DNA of 64,000 nt from Bombyx mori (lineage: Eukaryota > Arthropoda > Insecta > Lepidoptera > Bombycidae), in NCBI RefSeq assembly GCF_030269925.1, contig NC_085133.1, positions 5,538,001-5,602,000 on the forward strand, given 5' to 3'. Under the pieces are notes generated by a model that was not told where the DNA came from, did no database searches, and saw nothing but the letters and a program-made list of their open reading frames with translations. The translations under genes were made by a program, and so were the position numbers. Positions within the stretch are counted from its first letter, which is position 1. Each line of letters begins with the position of its first letter. Positions 46,070-57,324 of this stretch are shown in pieces.

Positions 46070-46767
46070 TCTAGAGTCTCTAATAAACTAACTGCTCGGC
46101 TAAATTAAGTAGTCCTTAACACTAAACATACCATAACGGGTCAAATGACCCATTTGAACTTTTGCATTGTAAATGCACATATCATCTTATTGCTTTTGCA
46201 CATTTGACTTCATGACTTTTTCTAACCAATTAATCTACAGTTATTATACTTTTTTATTTTGTTTATTTTTAGTAATACTTGTCGTATATCTACCCGCTAT
46301 GGTAGAAATAGGTGTTGATACGATTAGTTCGTAATACTTTGTCAAAACGAAAAGATTTATTAAGATCGGACCTCCTCTTCTGTGTCAACAAGAGATCGTG
46401 ACCGATGTTGTCAATTTGGCGGTATGCCCTAAAAATCTTATGAATCTTATCAGACATTTTAAAGTGACGCAATATTTTGATTACAAATAGCTTGCAATTT
46501 TATAACACGGTTATTAACCTTCGCACGTACACATCATCTGCATGCATAACTAATAATAGATCCCCGAACTATAGTTGAAACGAACTAAAATAGAACGATG
46601 TTATATTAAAACTAATGCAAATGTTCGCGAATTTAGAGACTCTTAAATAGGCCACCATTGTTTATAAGTTTGTTGCGTAAAAATAAAACGTTGATGTTTT
46701 GATATACGTATCTGTAGCGTTTTCAAAACTCTCGACAGATCTTCGGCGGTTAAATAATTAGTTTTAT

Positions 46768-47176
46768 ATATTTTTTTTTATTGCTTAGATGGATAGACGA
46801 TCTCACAGCCCACCTGTTATTAAGCGGTTATTGGAGCCCATAGGTATATACAACTTAAATGCGCCACCCACCTCGAGATATAAGTTCTAAGGTCTCAGTA
46901 TAGTTACAACGGCTACCCCACCATTCGAACCGAAACGCATTACTGCTTCACGGCGGAAATAGGCGGGGTGGTGGTACCTACCCGTGCGGACTCCCAAGAG
47001 GTCCTACCACCAGTGCTTACGCAAATTATAATTTTGCGGGTTTGGTTTTTATTACACGATGTTATTCCTTCACCGTGGAAGTCAATCGTGAACATTTGGT
47101 GACTACGTATTTCATTAGAAAAATTGGTACCCGCCTGCGGACACCGGACGTCTTATCCTTTAGGCCACAACGACTT
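46768..47176 (-). repeat. Nearly full-length Bm1 SINE
   Basis: Minus orientation with a T run at the left, the complete body, and the tRNA head at the right (CTTATCCTTTAGGCCACAAC). About 30 bases between the A and B boxes are missing (GCGGACACCGGACG junction), so this copy lacks a complete Pol III promoter. Confidence 0.92.
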
Positions 47177-48109
47177 CTAAACGACTTTTATATTATTTAA
47201 ACTCATACATATTTAAATTCACTGTAGATTAGAAAACACTTCCGAGTGGAATCTAATTTCATGATTTTTCAAAAGCAATGCACTGTAACGTCTGCATAAA
47301 AATACGTCTGCTTGAATTTTAGAAACAGTACATTTGCTTTCGACCCTCGAAAAATGCTACATCAAAAACCTAATGTTATCTACGACACACAATTAAACCG
47401 CTGCACGAGCATAATAATAGCAGTCGCATTGAACTAGAAATAGACTTAACACGAATATAATGTGCAAGATTATATATAACCTTCGGGGCCAAGACATGGA
47501 TTATTATTCTAAAAATAAACATCGCACGGGAATAATGTAAGAACTACGTTTAATAGTAATAAGGGACTCTATTATTAGAGTGAAACTTCTTTAGAATCGT
47601 TGTGATTTCAAACTCGATGAAACGAAAAAATAAGTCCATAGAGACACAAACACATAAATGTATAGGAGAGAATGAGATAGAAGACATTAAACGTTCTCGA
47701 TCTCCTCTTCGTAGCATCCCCACTATCGTCTACTGAGCATTGTCCATATGTAAGCTCCTGTGTAGTGGGATAGTCAGTATATCTATATCTTATTTATAAG
47801 TTTCACTTCTACCGTGTGTGACTTGCAGACACACACACTTTTTTCCATTTTCTTCATCTTCGTAACCTTCTCATAAATATTAAGCGCGGTCAACACAACA
47901 CGTCATCTTTTTAGATTCAAGCTTATCATATGTCATCTCTGCACTCACAACTTTCTGTCGCATATCCTCTTTCATACAGTCCATCCAAGTCTTTTTAGAA
48001 TGCCCCCTACTAATATTACCGTGTATATCCAGGGTATTTTTTGCCAAATGATCGTCCTCTATTATTTTCTTTTTTATTCAATAAAAATCTATGGCAAAAA
48101 CCCCTTTAA
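47177..48109. other. Non-coding intron sequence
   Basis: About 47650-48060 resembles degraded LINE tail sequence in places (CCATCCAAGTCTTTTTAGAA), but too weakly to assign. Confidence 0.4.
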
Positions 48110-48366
48110 CGCCCCTGGAGGTAGGACGGTGGTAGGACGTCTTGTGAGTCCACACGGGTAGGTAGCACAGCAAAGCCTATTTCTGCCGTGAAGCTGTTTT
48201 GCGTTTCGGTTTGAAGGGTGAGGCAGCCGTTGTAATTATAGTGAGACCTTAGAACTTATATCTCAAGGTGTGTGGCGCATTTACGCTGTACATGTCTATG
48301 GGCTCCAGTAACCACTTAACACCAGGTGGGCTGTGAACTCGTCCACCCATCTAAGCAATAAAAAAT
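48110..48366 (+). repeat. Bm1 SINE, 5'-truncated
   Basis: GGTGGTAGGACGTCTTGTGA to CATCTAAGCAATAAAAAAT. Confidence 0.9.
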
Positions 48367-48959
48367 ATGTAGAGTTAGACGTTGATATGTCACGACAATA
48401 AGGATTTTTTGCGTTGTATGAATTTTTGAGTTAATTCAATATTTAAAATAACTTACGCCTATGACGTCTGAGAAGCGTACACACCAGAACTGACGGACAT
48501 TGAATAATTACCTGAAAATTGAAAAGCCAAGGTTTAACGTTACGTTCAAAAGCCAATGTGTTTTAGTTCAAACACGTAATTTGCGATTCCAATTGGACCG
48601 CGTTAACTAATAACATTAATAGGACGACTATTAAAAGTTGACCCATTTAATTTTTCGCGACCCAAATTCGCAATGCAATGTTGTTCTTTTAACAGTATCA
48701 CATTAAAAATGTTACACAACATGCCTGTCAGAATACGAAAGCGAACAGATTTGTCGTTTCAAAGACATTGGGACATTGAAATATTAACTTTCTTTAGTCG
48801 TATCAATTCAACCGAGAATTAGGACGCTCCTTTAATATTTGAAGTTGAGAATGACAGCCATAAAATTAAAACGATATTTTACGAAGCGTTGAGTAATCAG
48901 GCAACATTCAGAAATGTGATTTGAATGTTAATCTTTCGAAATGGAACATCGTACAGAAA

Positions 48960-49380
48960 TCTATATATTAATACGTGAAGCGAAAACTTTGTATCCCTTT
49001 TTACGAAAATTGCGCGGACGGAGGAGTATGAAATTTTCCACACTTATACAGAATATAGAGAAGAAGTGCACAATGCTAATATTTTTTGAAAATAATGCAT
49101 AAAAGATACATTAAATCAATAAAGAAAACATTACACACACTACATACCATGTATTTGACGCACACACGCATGCATACTATTTATTGTCAAACTTTTGTTC
49201 TTGACGTCTGTGGTCAAATTGAGAATAGATTAAACATTGTTTGGCTTTATTAATATGTTTTTATAGTGTAGCCTTGGAGAAATTTGTGATTATAGAAGTA
49301 TAAAATACAATCATAATAGTGTACAGACTAACAATTCCAATTAATTATAGTCGAATTTCGACTACCGCGGGGCCTCTAGT
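48960..49380 (+). mobile_element. 421 bp non-autonomous Helitron, copy 3
   Basis: Same length and ends as 36650-37070 (TCTATATATTAATACGTGAA; hairpin TAGTCGA-ATT-TCGACTA; CTCTAGT). Followed by T, as expected for Helitron insertion. Confidence 0.9.
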
Positions 49381-50089
49381 TTCAATAAACACTGCTATTA
49401 ATTTTTTTAAATGTCAAACATAATTTTATTAATGTTTAATTGCGTTGAACGGTCCACGATATTTTAACGTTGTAAATATACAATTCTAATGAAGTCCAGT
49501 AGGATCGTTTCTATTTCAGTCTGACCCATTATTACAGAGAGAGCCGACTCTGTCGTAAAGTGGAATTTCAAGAAAACCCCATAAAATTCTTGCACAACAT
49601 GAAAATACCCAAATTTAACACAACACAACACAAATGTCGTAGAAAATTAAGCACCCGAGTGTTGTATAACCGTTATTTAATCATTAGACACGAAAGCTTT
49701 TACCTTTGGAAGATGCACAAAGTCAAACAATTTTTGTGAAGGTCCTGTTAATAAATAAAAAATTTAAACCCATGTTTATTTTGCTTCTTTGTGCGAGATT
49801 AATTTCGTAAATAAACAGACGTACTGTAGGTAAATTTATTAGTACGATATGAGCCCGTGAAATAAAACTTCCTAGACGCAACTACACACAGTTGATCTAT
49901 AAATATATTAATAAACAAGTTCACGAGACTTAAAACATATGGCACGTCTGACAGGTGTTCTCCGACACGTTGGAATCGAAGGGCTCAAATGACGACATAA
50001 AGATAACGAGCACTGAAAAACAAAGTGAAAAATAGCTCGAATTTATTGAATCAAATAATTGTTACATTGTTTTTCGACGTCGCCCAAAA
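49381..50089. other. Non-coding intron sequence, nothing recognised
   Basis: AT-rich with no repeat identified. Confidence 0.5.
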
Positions 50090-50408
50090 CACGTCATTAC
50101 GGATCCTCCCGATCCATTAACGGTGCTTTTAGGTATCACAAGCACCGGTCACTGTCCTCGTCGAACCCGTCGCTTGCGACGAAGGGGTCGAAGAGCAAAT
50201 TAACCCATAGACACAGCCCACTGAGTTTCTCGCCGGATCTTCTCAGAGGGTCGCGTTTCCGATCCGGTGGTAGATTCTGCGAAGCACTGCTCTTGCTAGG
50301 GTGAGTGTTATCATCACTCCGGTTTGAGCCCCGTGAGCTCACCTAATAGTTAAGGTTACGTTGAAATAGCCTCTTAAGGCTATCATCAGCTTAGGTAGAA
50401 AAAAAATT
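50090..50408 (+). mobile_element. Jockey-family LINE 3' end beside a splice acceptor
   Basis: One of the longer copies of the second family: ACGTCATTACGGATCCTCCC, ACCCATAGACACAGCCCAC, GATCCGGTGGTAGATTCTGC, GTTGAAATAGCCTCTTAAGG and an A tail at about 50399-50406. It ends about 40 bases upstream of the exon 2 acceptor of the host gene. Confidence 0.88.
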
Positions 50409-50448
50409 TGTTTTATATCATTATTTATGAGAAATTAAATCGTTCCAG

Positions 50449-50988
50449 GTGTCGCGAGACGACTACGAGGTCGACTACAGCTCAAGCCCGAGGGGATCTC
50501 CGCTCAAGGACACGTCTAACATCCAAGATGACCAAACATATTGCATCAGTCGTCACAACCCCAACAAAACTTACCGCCGCGAATCCGTGATCGCTTCGTG
50601 GAAAAGTTTGAAGAAGGAAAGGGAACTGGCTTTGGGGAAACGTGTTATTTACGTTGACCCTAACACTTACAAGGATTATTATGGCAGGAATCAGATGAAG
50701 CGATGCAAGAGCGACAGAACAGCTAATGTGCCCAAGGTTCCGAAGAAGGTTAAAAGGGCATATTCAGTTCTTTATAGATACGATCCTAATGAAGAAAAAG
50801 TTATTAAAGAATATAAATATCAACTCCCCAAAGAACCGCAGGTGGTAACTCCGCCGCCAATGCAGAGGTCTTACTCGGAACCTTTCTTGAGACCGGAGGC
50901 TGTGCCAAAGAAGAAGGTAAAAAGATCTTTCACCACCCTCCTCAACATCAAGACGAAGTTCTTCAACATTTTCTCTTCGAAAAGTTAA
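50449..50988 (+). CDS. Unknown basic protein, terminal coding exon
   Basis: Starts right after TTCCAG with GTG TCG CGA (VSRDDYEVDYSSSPRGSPLK) and ends at TAA 50986-50988, 179 codons. The protein is rich in Lys, Arg, Ser and Tyr and looks largely disordered. It has repeated basic-residue-Ser/Thr sites: KRCKSDR (~88), KRAYSVLYR (~102), QRSYSEPFLRP (~143, an exact RSxSxP mode-1 14-3-3 motif) and KRSFTTLLN (~163). Residue numbers count from this exon; add 14 for the whole protein. The spacing suggests a scaffold or kinase substrate binding 14-3-3; that is inference. I do not recognise the family. Codon use and the open frame fit a host gene, not a mobile element. Confidence 0.8.
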   Translation: MSRDDYEVDYSSSPRGSPLKDTSNIQDDQTYCISRHNPNKTYRRESVIASWKSLKKERELALGKRVIYVDPNTYKDYYGRNQMKRCKSDRTANVPKVPKKVKRAYSVLYRYDPNEEKVIKEYKYQLPKEPQVVTPPPMQRSYSEPFLRPEAVPKKKVKRSFTTLLNIKTKFFNIFSSKS

Positions 50989-51587
50989 ATCGTTTCGTGA
51001 GGATTTAGGATGATTAATTGCTCAAATCAATGCATTTCGCGTTCATTGACTAATTCAAATTTAATGAACACAAATTGGATTTCATTGCCAAAGTATCTAG
51101 TCAGAGCTTGACGAAGACGAATTGTGTATAAATAATTTTGATTCGCAAGGAGAAAGTAGAACCCTTTCTTTATTTAAAAGTTTTATACTACGGCAAAAAG
51201 CTATATGATTCAAATTGTATTCTCACACAGCGTTTTTAGAAATAAGTTAATTAAGTTTGTAATATTAAGTGTGTTGTGATATAATTTAGTATTTTTATAT
51301 AATATTGCACGGTCTCTATGTTGTATATTTTATACAATATTAGACGACGTTGCTGTAAGCTTTGAATAATATTATGTAATTTGCATTTAATTAGGTATAT
51401 GAGAAATTTGTAGTTTCTTTAATTTTTTTATTTCATTATGAAATATAAATAATTAAGTTTAACTATTTGGAAAAAATATTGTAGTAATTTTCACAACAAC
51501 ATTAATTAAATATTCATTAAAATCTATATATAGAGACAAAATAAAGTAATTTTTATATTTTTTAAATAAAATATATTTTTAATTACA
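50989..51587 (+). other. 3' UTR of the two-exon gene with poly(A) signals
   Basis: AATAAA occurs at 51540-51545 and 51565-51570, followed by the GT-rich TTTGTGTTCTGTTT, a good cleavage and polyadenylation context. The predicted mRNA therefore ends near 51585. Confidence 0.6.
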
Positions 51588-53134
51588 TTTTGTGTTCTGT
51601 TTATAAAAAAAAGAACAGGTTCAATGAATATATCTCAGAAAATATGTATTGCTATTATAATAATCTGCTTTACTTTTATAAAAATGGAAGATACTGAAAA
51701 TCTTAGGCTTTATGTCATATTCATGATATGACATATAAGTTTTAAGGATAACTTTATTTCAAAAACTAATTACTTCATGTATAATAAAAAATATAACAGA
51801 TAAATGTTTAAGTACTTAAATTTCTTTTTAAATTCCAATGTTTGTGTATTTTACATTTCTAATGAGTATGTCATGTTTTATTTTGAAATAAAAGTAAAAA
51901 AAAGCTAATTTATTAATAAATACAAGCTAACAGAAATTATACATTCATTTAATATCGACTAAAGCCCTTTTTCTTTATACAAGCACGGCTTTATTGACAA
52001 ATCTGTCGTAACTAATCTTATACCATGTTTTGTCTCTTTCGATTGTCTAAAGTTAACTCAATGACAAGAGGAAAATGTTGAACACTGTCCCTAAGTTACA
52101 CGACGCTTATAAGACCAGTTTTGTTTACAATCATGTATTCATGCTTTATAGGCGTACAGTAATATTCATTAACCGTCGCCAGTATTATATACTTGTCCAA
52201 TCGTTATATGGACTCTACTTATTTATATTAGCTATTGTATAATCAAACGAAATATTTTGTCCTTATTTTTAAAACCTATTCTAGTTTATATTTTAGTATA
52301 TTATAACCATTCCTTAGGAACACTATTTAGATATTAATTAGTATAGTGATTTTATATTTAAAATATCTTATATTTAGTGTTTGGTTTTAATGATAGAGGA
52401 GTGTTTGTTGATCGCCGATATTTTTTCATGTACTACATTGTTCATTATAGTTCGTCTATTTATTTAACTAGGTAGACTCTAACTAGTAAGCAAAAATATT
52501 ACTGTTCGTTTAAAATTTATTTGATAAAATAATAAAATTTCAGATTTAATTTGTTAAAACAATATTAAAGTTTCGTCTATGAGCTGCTGAAAAATAGCAT
52601 TTATATAAATCGAAGATATTTAGCATTATACCATAAACAATATAAAATTCTATAAACATTTTGTAATAATTCTAAAATATACAGGGTGAAGTTTTAATAC
52701 TTTTTTAGTATTCTTCTGCTTGACCAGTTTTTCGATCGAGTTGTTGGTTTTTAGACGTAAATATAGAAATAGAGTGAAACTGTCTTAGTAATTATCGTTA
52801 CGGAATAAACAATCTTATGTCATTACCCATAGTACTCAGAATAAGTACGCCCTTTAAAAATACACGGCGAGTTTATAGAATTGGGTAATTTGACACCGAA
52901 CACTCCTCATTTACATTACAACATTAATTGACCATATCAAATTTTAGTATATTAAGTTTTCAATTAACTAAATGACTTTATTTACGAACGTATGCTATTA
53001 TTGATTGTATTCAATAGATTTTTAAGCAATAAATTTTATTACATAATTATATTTTACGTGTTTCAATAGCATGGGACATAGTTCGATTGATTTAAAAGCC
53101 TAGTTAACGTTCGTGTAATGCTGACAATAACTTC
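51588..53134. other. Very AT-rich intergenic stretch
   Basis: No supported features. Further AATAAA motifs could serve as alternative poly(A) sites. Confidence 0.5.
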
Positions 53135-53365
53135 TTCCTAGTCGTACACTCTTAGGAGAGTGGTCGTGGTCATGCATCAGTCGGATCCTGGAATACCGAT
53201 GCTCTCGCGATGCGATGCCATGTGGCGCGATGTTTCGCAGAGTAAAAGCAATTATATATGTTACAGTGAGTCACAGATTTTGTGAGGTCGGTCCATCTTG
53301 TTGGAGATCGTCCGCGAGATATTTTGCCCTCGACTTTCCCTTGCACCACCAACAGTCCTCCAATA
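53135..53365 (-). mobile_element. RTE-like LINE 3' end
   Basis: Minus-strand frame encoding MVVQGKVEGKISRGRSPTRW, then TDLTKSV and HRATWHRIARASVFQDPTDA and a stop, the typical C-terminus of this tail family. 5'-truncated. Confidence 0.8.
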
Positions 53366-55004
53366 ACTATGTAATCAATAAATAAATGATAATCAATTGA
53401 GTGGATAAAAGGAAATTTACTTTTTGCTTGTTCCTAATGATGCCATCTTAATTACCAATATGTATTAACTGTAAATTTGTATTCTTACGGAGACGAGCAC
53501 GCGACCCACTTTATGGAAAGCTGTTACCGCCTTAAGTTAGACACTTAGAAAAATATGCCGTTGCTACAGACATACGTACCACAGAGCTCATAAAACTTCA
53601 AACGTACGTGTCTTTACTAAAATTTAACTTTTACACTGTTCTACACTGAGACTATTGTATTTAGAAGAGATATTTAATAGTATTTGAAATATAAAGCCAA
53701 TGAAGAAAAGAGCAGAATTATTGTGGAACATCAACGATTTCTTGTAACTTATCAGTAAATCAACCAACACATATTATGAACTTTAAGAATATTCTTGATA
53801 ATTTACTATCGAACTGAATATGGCCTAGCAGATTCGATTCATTTAATTACGCGATTGTTCCGTGGTTCGATTCTGGGGTGGGTATCATTACTTCTAAGCC
53901 CTTTTCTAACTATTATATGCGGTGAAGAGTAATTAATAGAAGAATTGTGCTTATGAGCGCTCGAACGTGTCAGTGGTCCACAGTCCTGTATTTTTATGAG
54001 GCGGACTATTGCATTTGAGGCTACGACCTCACTTCTCAAAGCATTTAATTTAGCAAAGGACCACTTCAAAATTGCGACAACCTAAATTATTTGGCGTACA
54101 AATTTCTTTATGTTAATTTCACTATACTGTAACCGAAATTTGGAAACAATGTCAAGTACATTGAATAAGCCCGCATAATAGGCACTATTAATAATTTAAT
54201 CCACGGTCGTAAGATAGGCTATCTGGGGGAGGTTAATGCGGGCCCTGACGATCCTGTGACGGGTAACTAGGGTTTCGGTTAATTCAAATTGAAATTGTAA
54301 ATGACGTCATGAAAATTGTTCGGTTACATGATTTAATAAAGACCTCTAATATTTTTTTTGGTTTTCAACTCTAAGATCCGCTTTGGGTTTAACTAATGCC
54401 AATGTACCGTTAATTAATTTCGTGTAATCATTACAGAACAGCGTTCAAATTTGACATATATTTTGTGCTTGTCAACCGATTTAATACACACCCAATAAAC
54501 ACGGTTTATTTAAGAATAATAACGTCGTAAGCATGCAGCAAAAAATATTCTTTATTAACATGTTTTGCAAGTCGTTAATTTCAATGCAATGTGATATTTT
54601 AACAATAACGAGACACACCAATGCGTCATAGCTGTTTATTTATTTATTTATTTTATGTACACACAGAAAACAAGACACAGTACAGAGTAATAGGAAAATT
54701 ATGTACAAAGGCACTGCTTATTTATTTGAGAAATCTCTTCCAGCAGACCTGCGAGAGGATAATGAGAATAATAATAAAAAGTGATAAGTGTGTGTAGAAC
54801 AAATAACACATAACTAAAATAACAAATACAACATGAGAATTATAGCACATACACATAGCAAATATTATAAGTAACACAGTAACACTCGTTTATTGTTGTG
54901 CGTCGGACTAACAAGACTTCTTCCCATTAAAATATTCAGTGGTGAATGGGCAGCAGCATACCCTAAGTACGATACCAGCGTACGATAATCGTTGTCGGGT
55001 ATTC
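53366..55004. other. Non-coding stretch
   Basis: About 53470-53540 keeps a faint LINE-tail trace (GGAGACGAGCACGCGACCCA). Otherwise nothing recognised. Confidence 0.45.
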
Positions 55005-55350
55005 ACTGGCGGTGGGGCGTACTGTAAGTAAGCCCGCACGGATAGGTAATACCAGCTTCGCTATTTCTAGGGCAAAGCACTCATGCGTTCCGGCCATTAT
55101 AAAATACAATTGAGACTGGTTTTGAAGTGGGTGGCAGCATTCACGTTGCGATCTCTATATCTTTTTTTTTATTGCCCATGTAGGCAGACGAGCATACGAC
55201 CCACCTGATGGTGAGTGATTACCGTCGCCCATGGACTTCAGCAATGCCAGGGGCAGAGCCAAGCCGCTGCCTACCGCTATTTTCTAGGCTCCGGTCATCA
55301 CTTCACGAGATATGGGCCGTGATTTCGATTAATCATCAGAGCAACAAACA
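55005..55350 (+). repeat. Old Bm1 SINE split by a LINE tail
   Basis: A decayed Bm1 (ACTGGCGGTGGGGCGTACTG to CATTCACGTTGCGATCTCTAT) is interrupted at about 55161 by a LINE 3' tail (55162-55279) and resumes with CTAGGCTCCGGTCATCACTT to AGAGCAACAAAC. Confidence 0.78.
55162..55279 (-). mobile_element. LINE 3' tail nested in Bm1
   Basis: A T run, TTGCCCATGTAGGCAGACGA, then GGTGAGTGATTACCGTCGCC to AAGCCGCTGCCTACCGCT. Nearly identical to the tail at 16562-16670, so younger than the SINE it interrupts. Confidence 0.85.
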
Positions 55351-55407
55351 AAAAAAACGGAATGAACCTGTGGGATTAAGCCTCCCACAGGTTCATTCCG
55401 TTTTTTT
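55351..55407. repeat. 25 bp perfect stem, 7-base loop hairpin
   Basis: The left arm 55351-55375 is the exact reverse complement of 55383-55407; the loop is TTAAGCC. The arms begin with A7 and end with T7, the left A run being the A tail of the split Bm1. Confidence 0.95.
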
Positions 55408-55504
55408 AGACGTAGACGGAAGGAAGATCTTGCACTGGGCGGCTGTAGTTACTCGGTAGACCGACTATCCGAATGTTATTATTCTTAATTTGTACATAGG
55501 TATA

Positions 55505-55897
55505 CAGGGTGTCCCACAAAGAATGGATAATCCTGAAACACCTCATAGTAGAGCTATTTTGGACTTAAAATAAATAAAAATACTTTTTAGGTACCCAAAT
55601 TAAAAATTAAAAAAGTACCATATTTCATGATTAAAATTTAAGTTCAGATTAACTTTTATAAAAAAATACACTAGCTACTCATACGATTTCCTCCATATTC
55701 CTTAGTATAGTCCATGTAGAATATTATAAAACCAAAAAGCCTATGGATTTCATTTATTTGTAGCTGTTGTATATTTCAGAAACGCACTGTATATGAAAAA
55801 TACTGGTACTACCTGAGAAATATTTTTTTTATTTTGTGTCCCCAATAGCTCTACTATGAGGTGTTTCAGGATTATCCATTCTTTCTGGGACACCCTG
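55505..55897. mobile_element. TA-flanked MITE with 54 bp inverted repeats
   Basis: A 393 bp element starting CAGGGTGTCCCACAAAGAAT and ending in its reverse complement. The 54 bp terminal repeats differ at one base (position 13). Flanked by TA at 55503-55504 and 55898-55899, so probably moved by a Tc1/mariner-type transposase. No coding capacity; the interior is AT-rich. Confidence 0.9.
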
Positions 55898-56012
55898 TAT
55901 ATGCAAGCTTCTCTTGACAACGTCTAAGCGAGATTAAAGTATATGTCAAATATCTTGTGTTCCGTGATGGCTATCCGTCACAAACCTATCAAAGCTTTCA
56001 AATATTATTTGA

Positions 56013-56433
56013 ACTAGAGGTCCCGCAGTAGTCGAAATTCGACTATAATTAATTGGAATTGTAAGTTTGTACACTATTATGATTGTAATTTATACTTCTG
56101 TAATCACAAATTTCGCCAAGGTTACACTATATTTTTTTTTAATAAAGACAAACAATATTTAATATAATCTCAATATGACCACAGACGTCAAGAACAAAAG
56201 TTTGACAATAAATAGTATGCAAGCGTGTGTGCGTCAAATACATGGTATGTAGTGTGTGTAATGTTTTCTTTATTGATTTAATGTATCTTTTATGCATTAT
56301 TTAAAAAAAATATTAGCATTGTGCACTTCTTCTCTATATTCTCTATAAGTGTGGAAAATTTCATACTCCTCCGTCCGCGCAATTTTCTTAAAAAGGGATA
56401 CAAAGTTTTTGCTTCACGTATTTAATATATAGA
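56013..56433 (-). mobile_element. 421 bp non-autonomous Helitron, copy 4
   Basis: Inverted copy. On plus it begins ACTAGAGGTCCCGCAGTAGT and ends CACGTATTTAATATATAGA. The hairpin is intact. Confidence 0.9.
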
Positions 56434-56565
56434 TAATTGGACAATCTCGTTGCTAAACGACAGGCACCCTTATTGCTGCATTGTGTGCTTCAGCTTGATT
56501 CATAACATAAGTAAAACTCTTCGATCGGGCTTCTTCGAACACAAAACGTTTCACTTTAATTTTTA

Positions 56566-56881
56566 ACTAGATGATGACCGAGCATTGCTCGGTTTTTTTT
56601 ATAACGCCATCTTGTTGTGTCTTTAAAGCAGTTAGTTGCTCTCAATTAAGAAAAATAGTATTATTATTCGCCAATAGATGTTGGGAAGAGTCATAAAGTT
56701 GATTATCGATAAAGTTGATTATTGAAAACACGAATAAAACAACTTTTTCTGAAAATAAATCGTAGCTAGATCGATTTATCGCCCCCGAAATCCCCTGTAT
56801 ACTAAATGTTATGAAAATCGTTGGAGCCGTTTCCCAGATTCAGATTATATATACAAGTATTGCTCGTTTAAAGGTATAAGA
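56566..56881 (-). mobile_element. Non-autonomous Helitron (CATCATCTAGT family) with intact hairpin
   Basis: In minus orientation it starts TCTTATACCTTTAAACGAGC and ends with the hairpin ACCGAGC-AAT-GCTCGGT, then CATCATCTAGT, 11 bases after the stem. It has a short internal duplication (ATAAAGTTGATTAT repeated near 56695-56725) absent from its sister at 45780-46069. Confidence 0.9.
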
Positions 56882-57324
56882 TAAGATATACTCACTTTTA
56901 CCTGGATGGGTTCCCCTTTAGTTGAGAGTCAAAGCGAATTTTCGTTTGCAATCGCCTACGTCAATGCAAGCCAACGGATGTTGGTAGCTATTACAATCAA
57001 GCGATAGTTCATAAGGAATTTTCGTGTTCTCAGAGTTGAATATATTTTTGATTTAAGAAACGACGAACCATCGTTTACGTTGCGAATGTCAAAAGATCAA
57101 ACGGAAAAATAATTTATGACGACGTCTAAGGTCTCCGTTCGAAGAACATACAAAACTATTGACACTGACAATGTTCCAACAATATTTAAATGTGCTGTGA
57201 ACTTGTTCTATAGAAAACTTGAAAATGCGTTTCAAGAGCGCTTTTGTTGCCGAAGTTCTTATTTCAATATCAATGGCGACATACATCCAGAGATTCCCGG
57301 ATACACTTTTGATGTTTTTGGAAC

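Larger units (their letters stand above)
43613..50448 (+). other. 6.8 kb phase-0 intron
   Basis: Runs from GTAAGT to TTCCAG. Besides separately listed repeats (RTE-like tail, Helitrons, Bm1 copies, LINE tail) it holds AT-rich DNA without further features; a remnant of a LINE tail lies at 45330-45400. The final 40 bases before the acceptor follow directly on the A tail of the LINE fragment at 50090-50408. Confidence 0.7.

Noticed and set aside
50408..50590. Alternative frame beginning at an ATG upstream of the unknown gene's terminal exon
   Set aside because: It crosses the splice acceptor and overlaps the longer frame in another phase; its composition is not protein-like.
55351..55407. miRNA precursor
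   Set aside because: The stem is perfectly complementary with A7/T7 ends and grows from a SINE tail; true precursors have bulges and conserved arms. Kept only as a fold-back observation.
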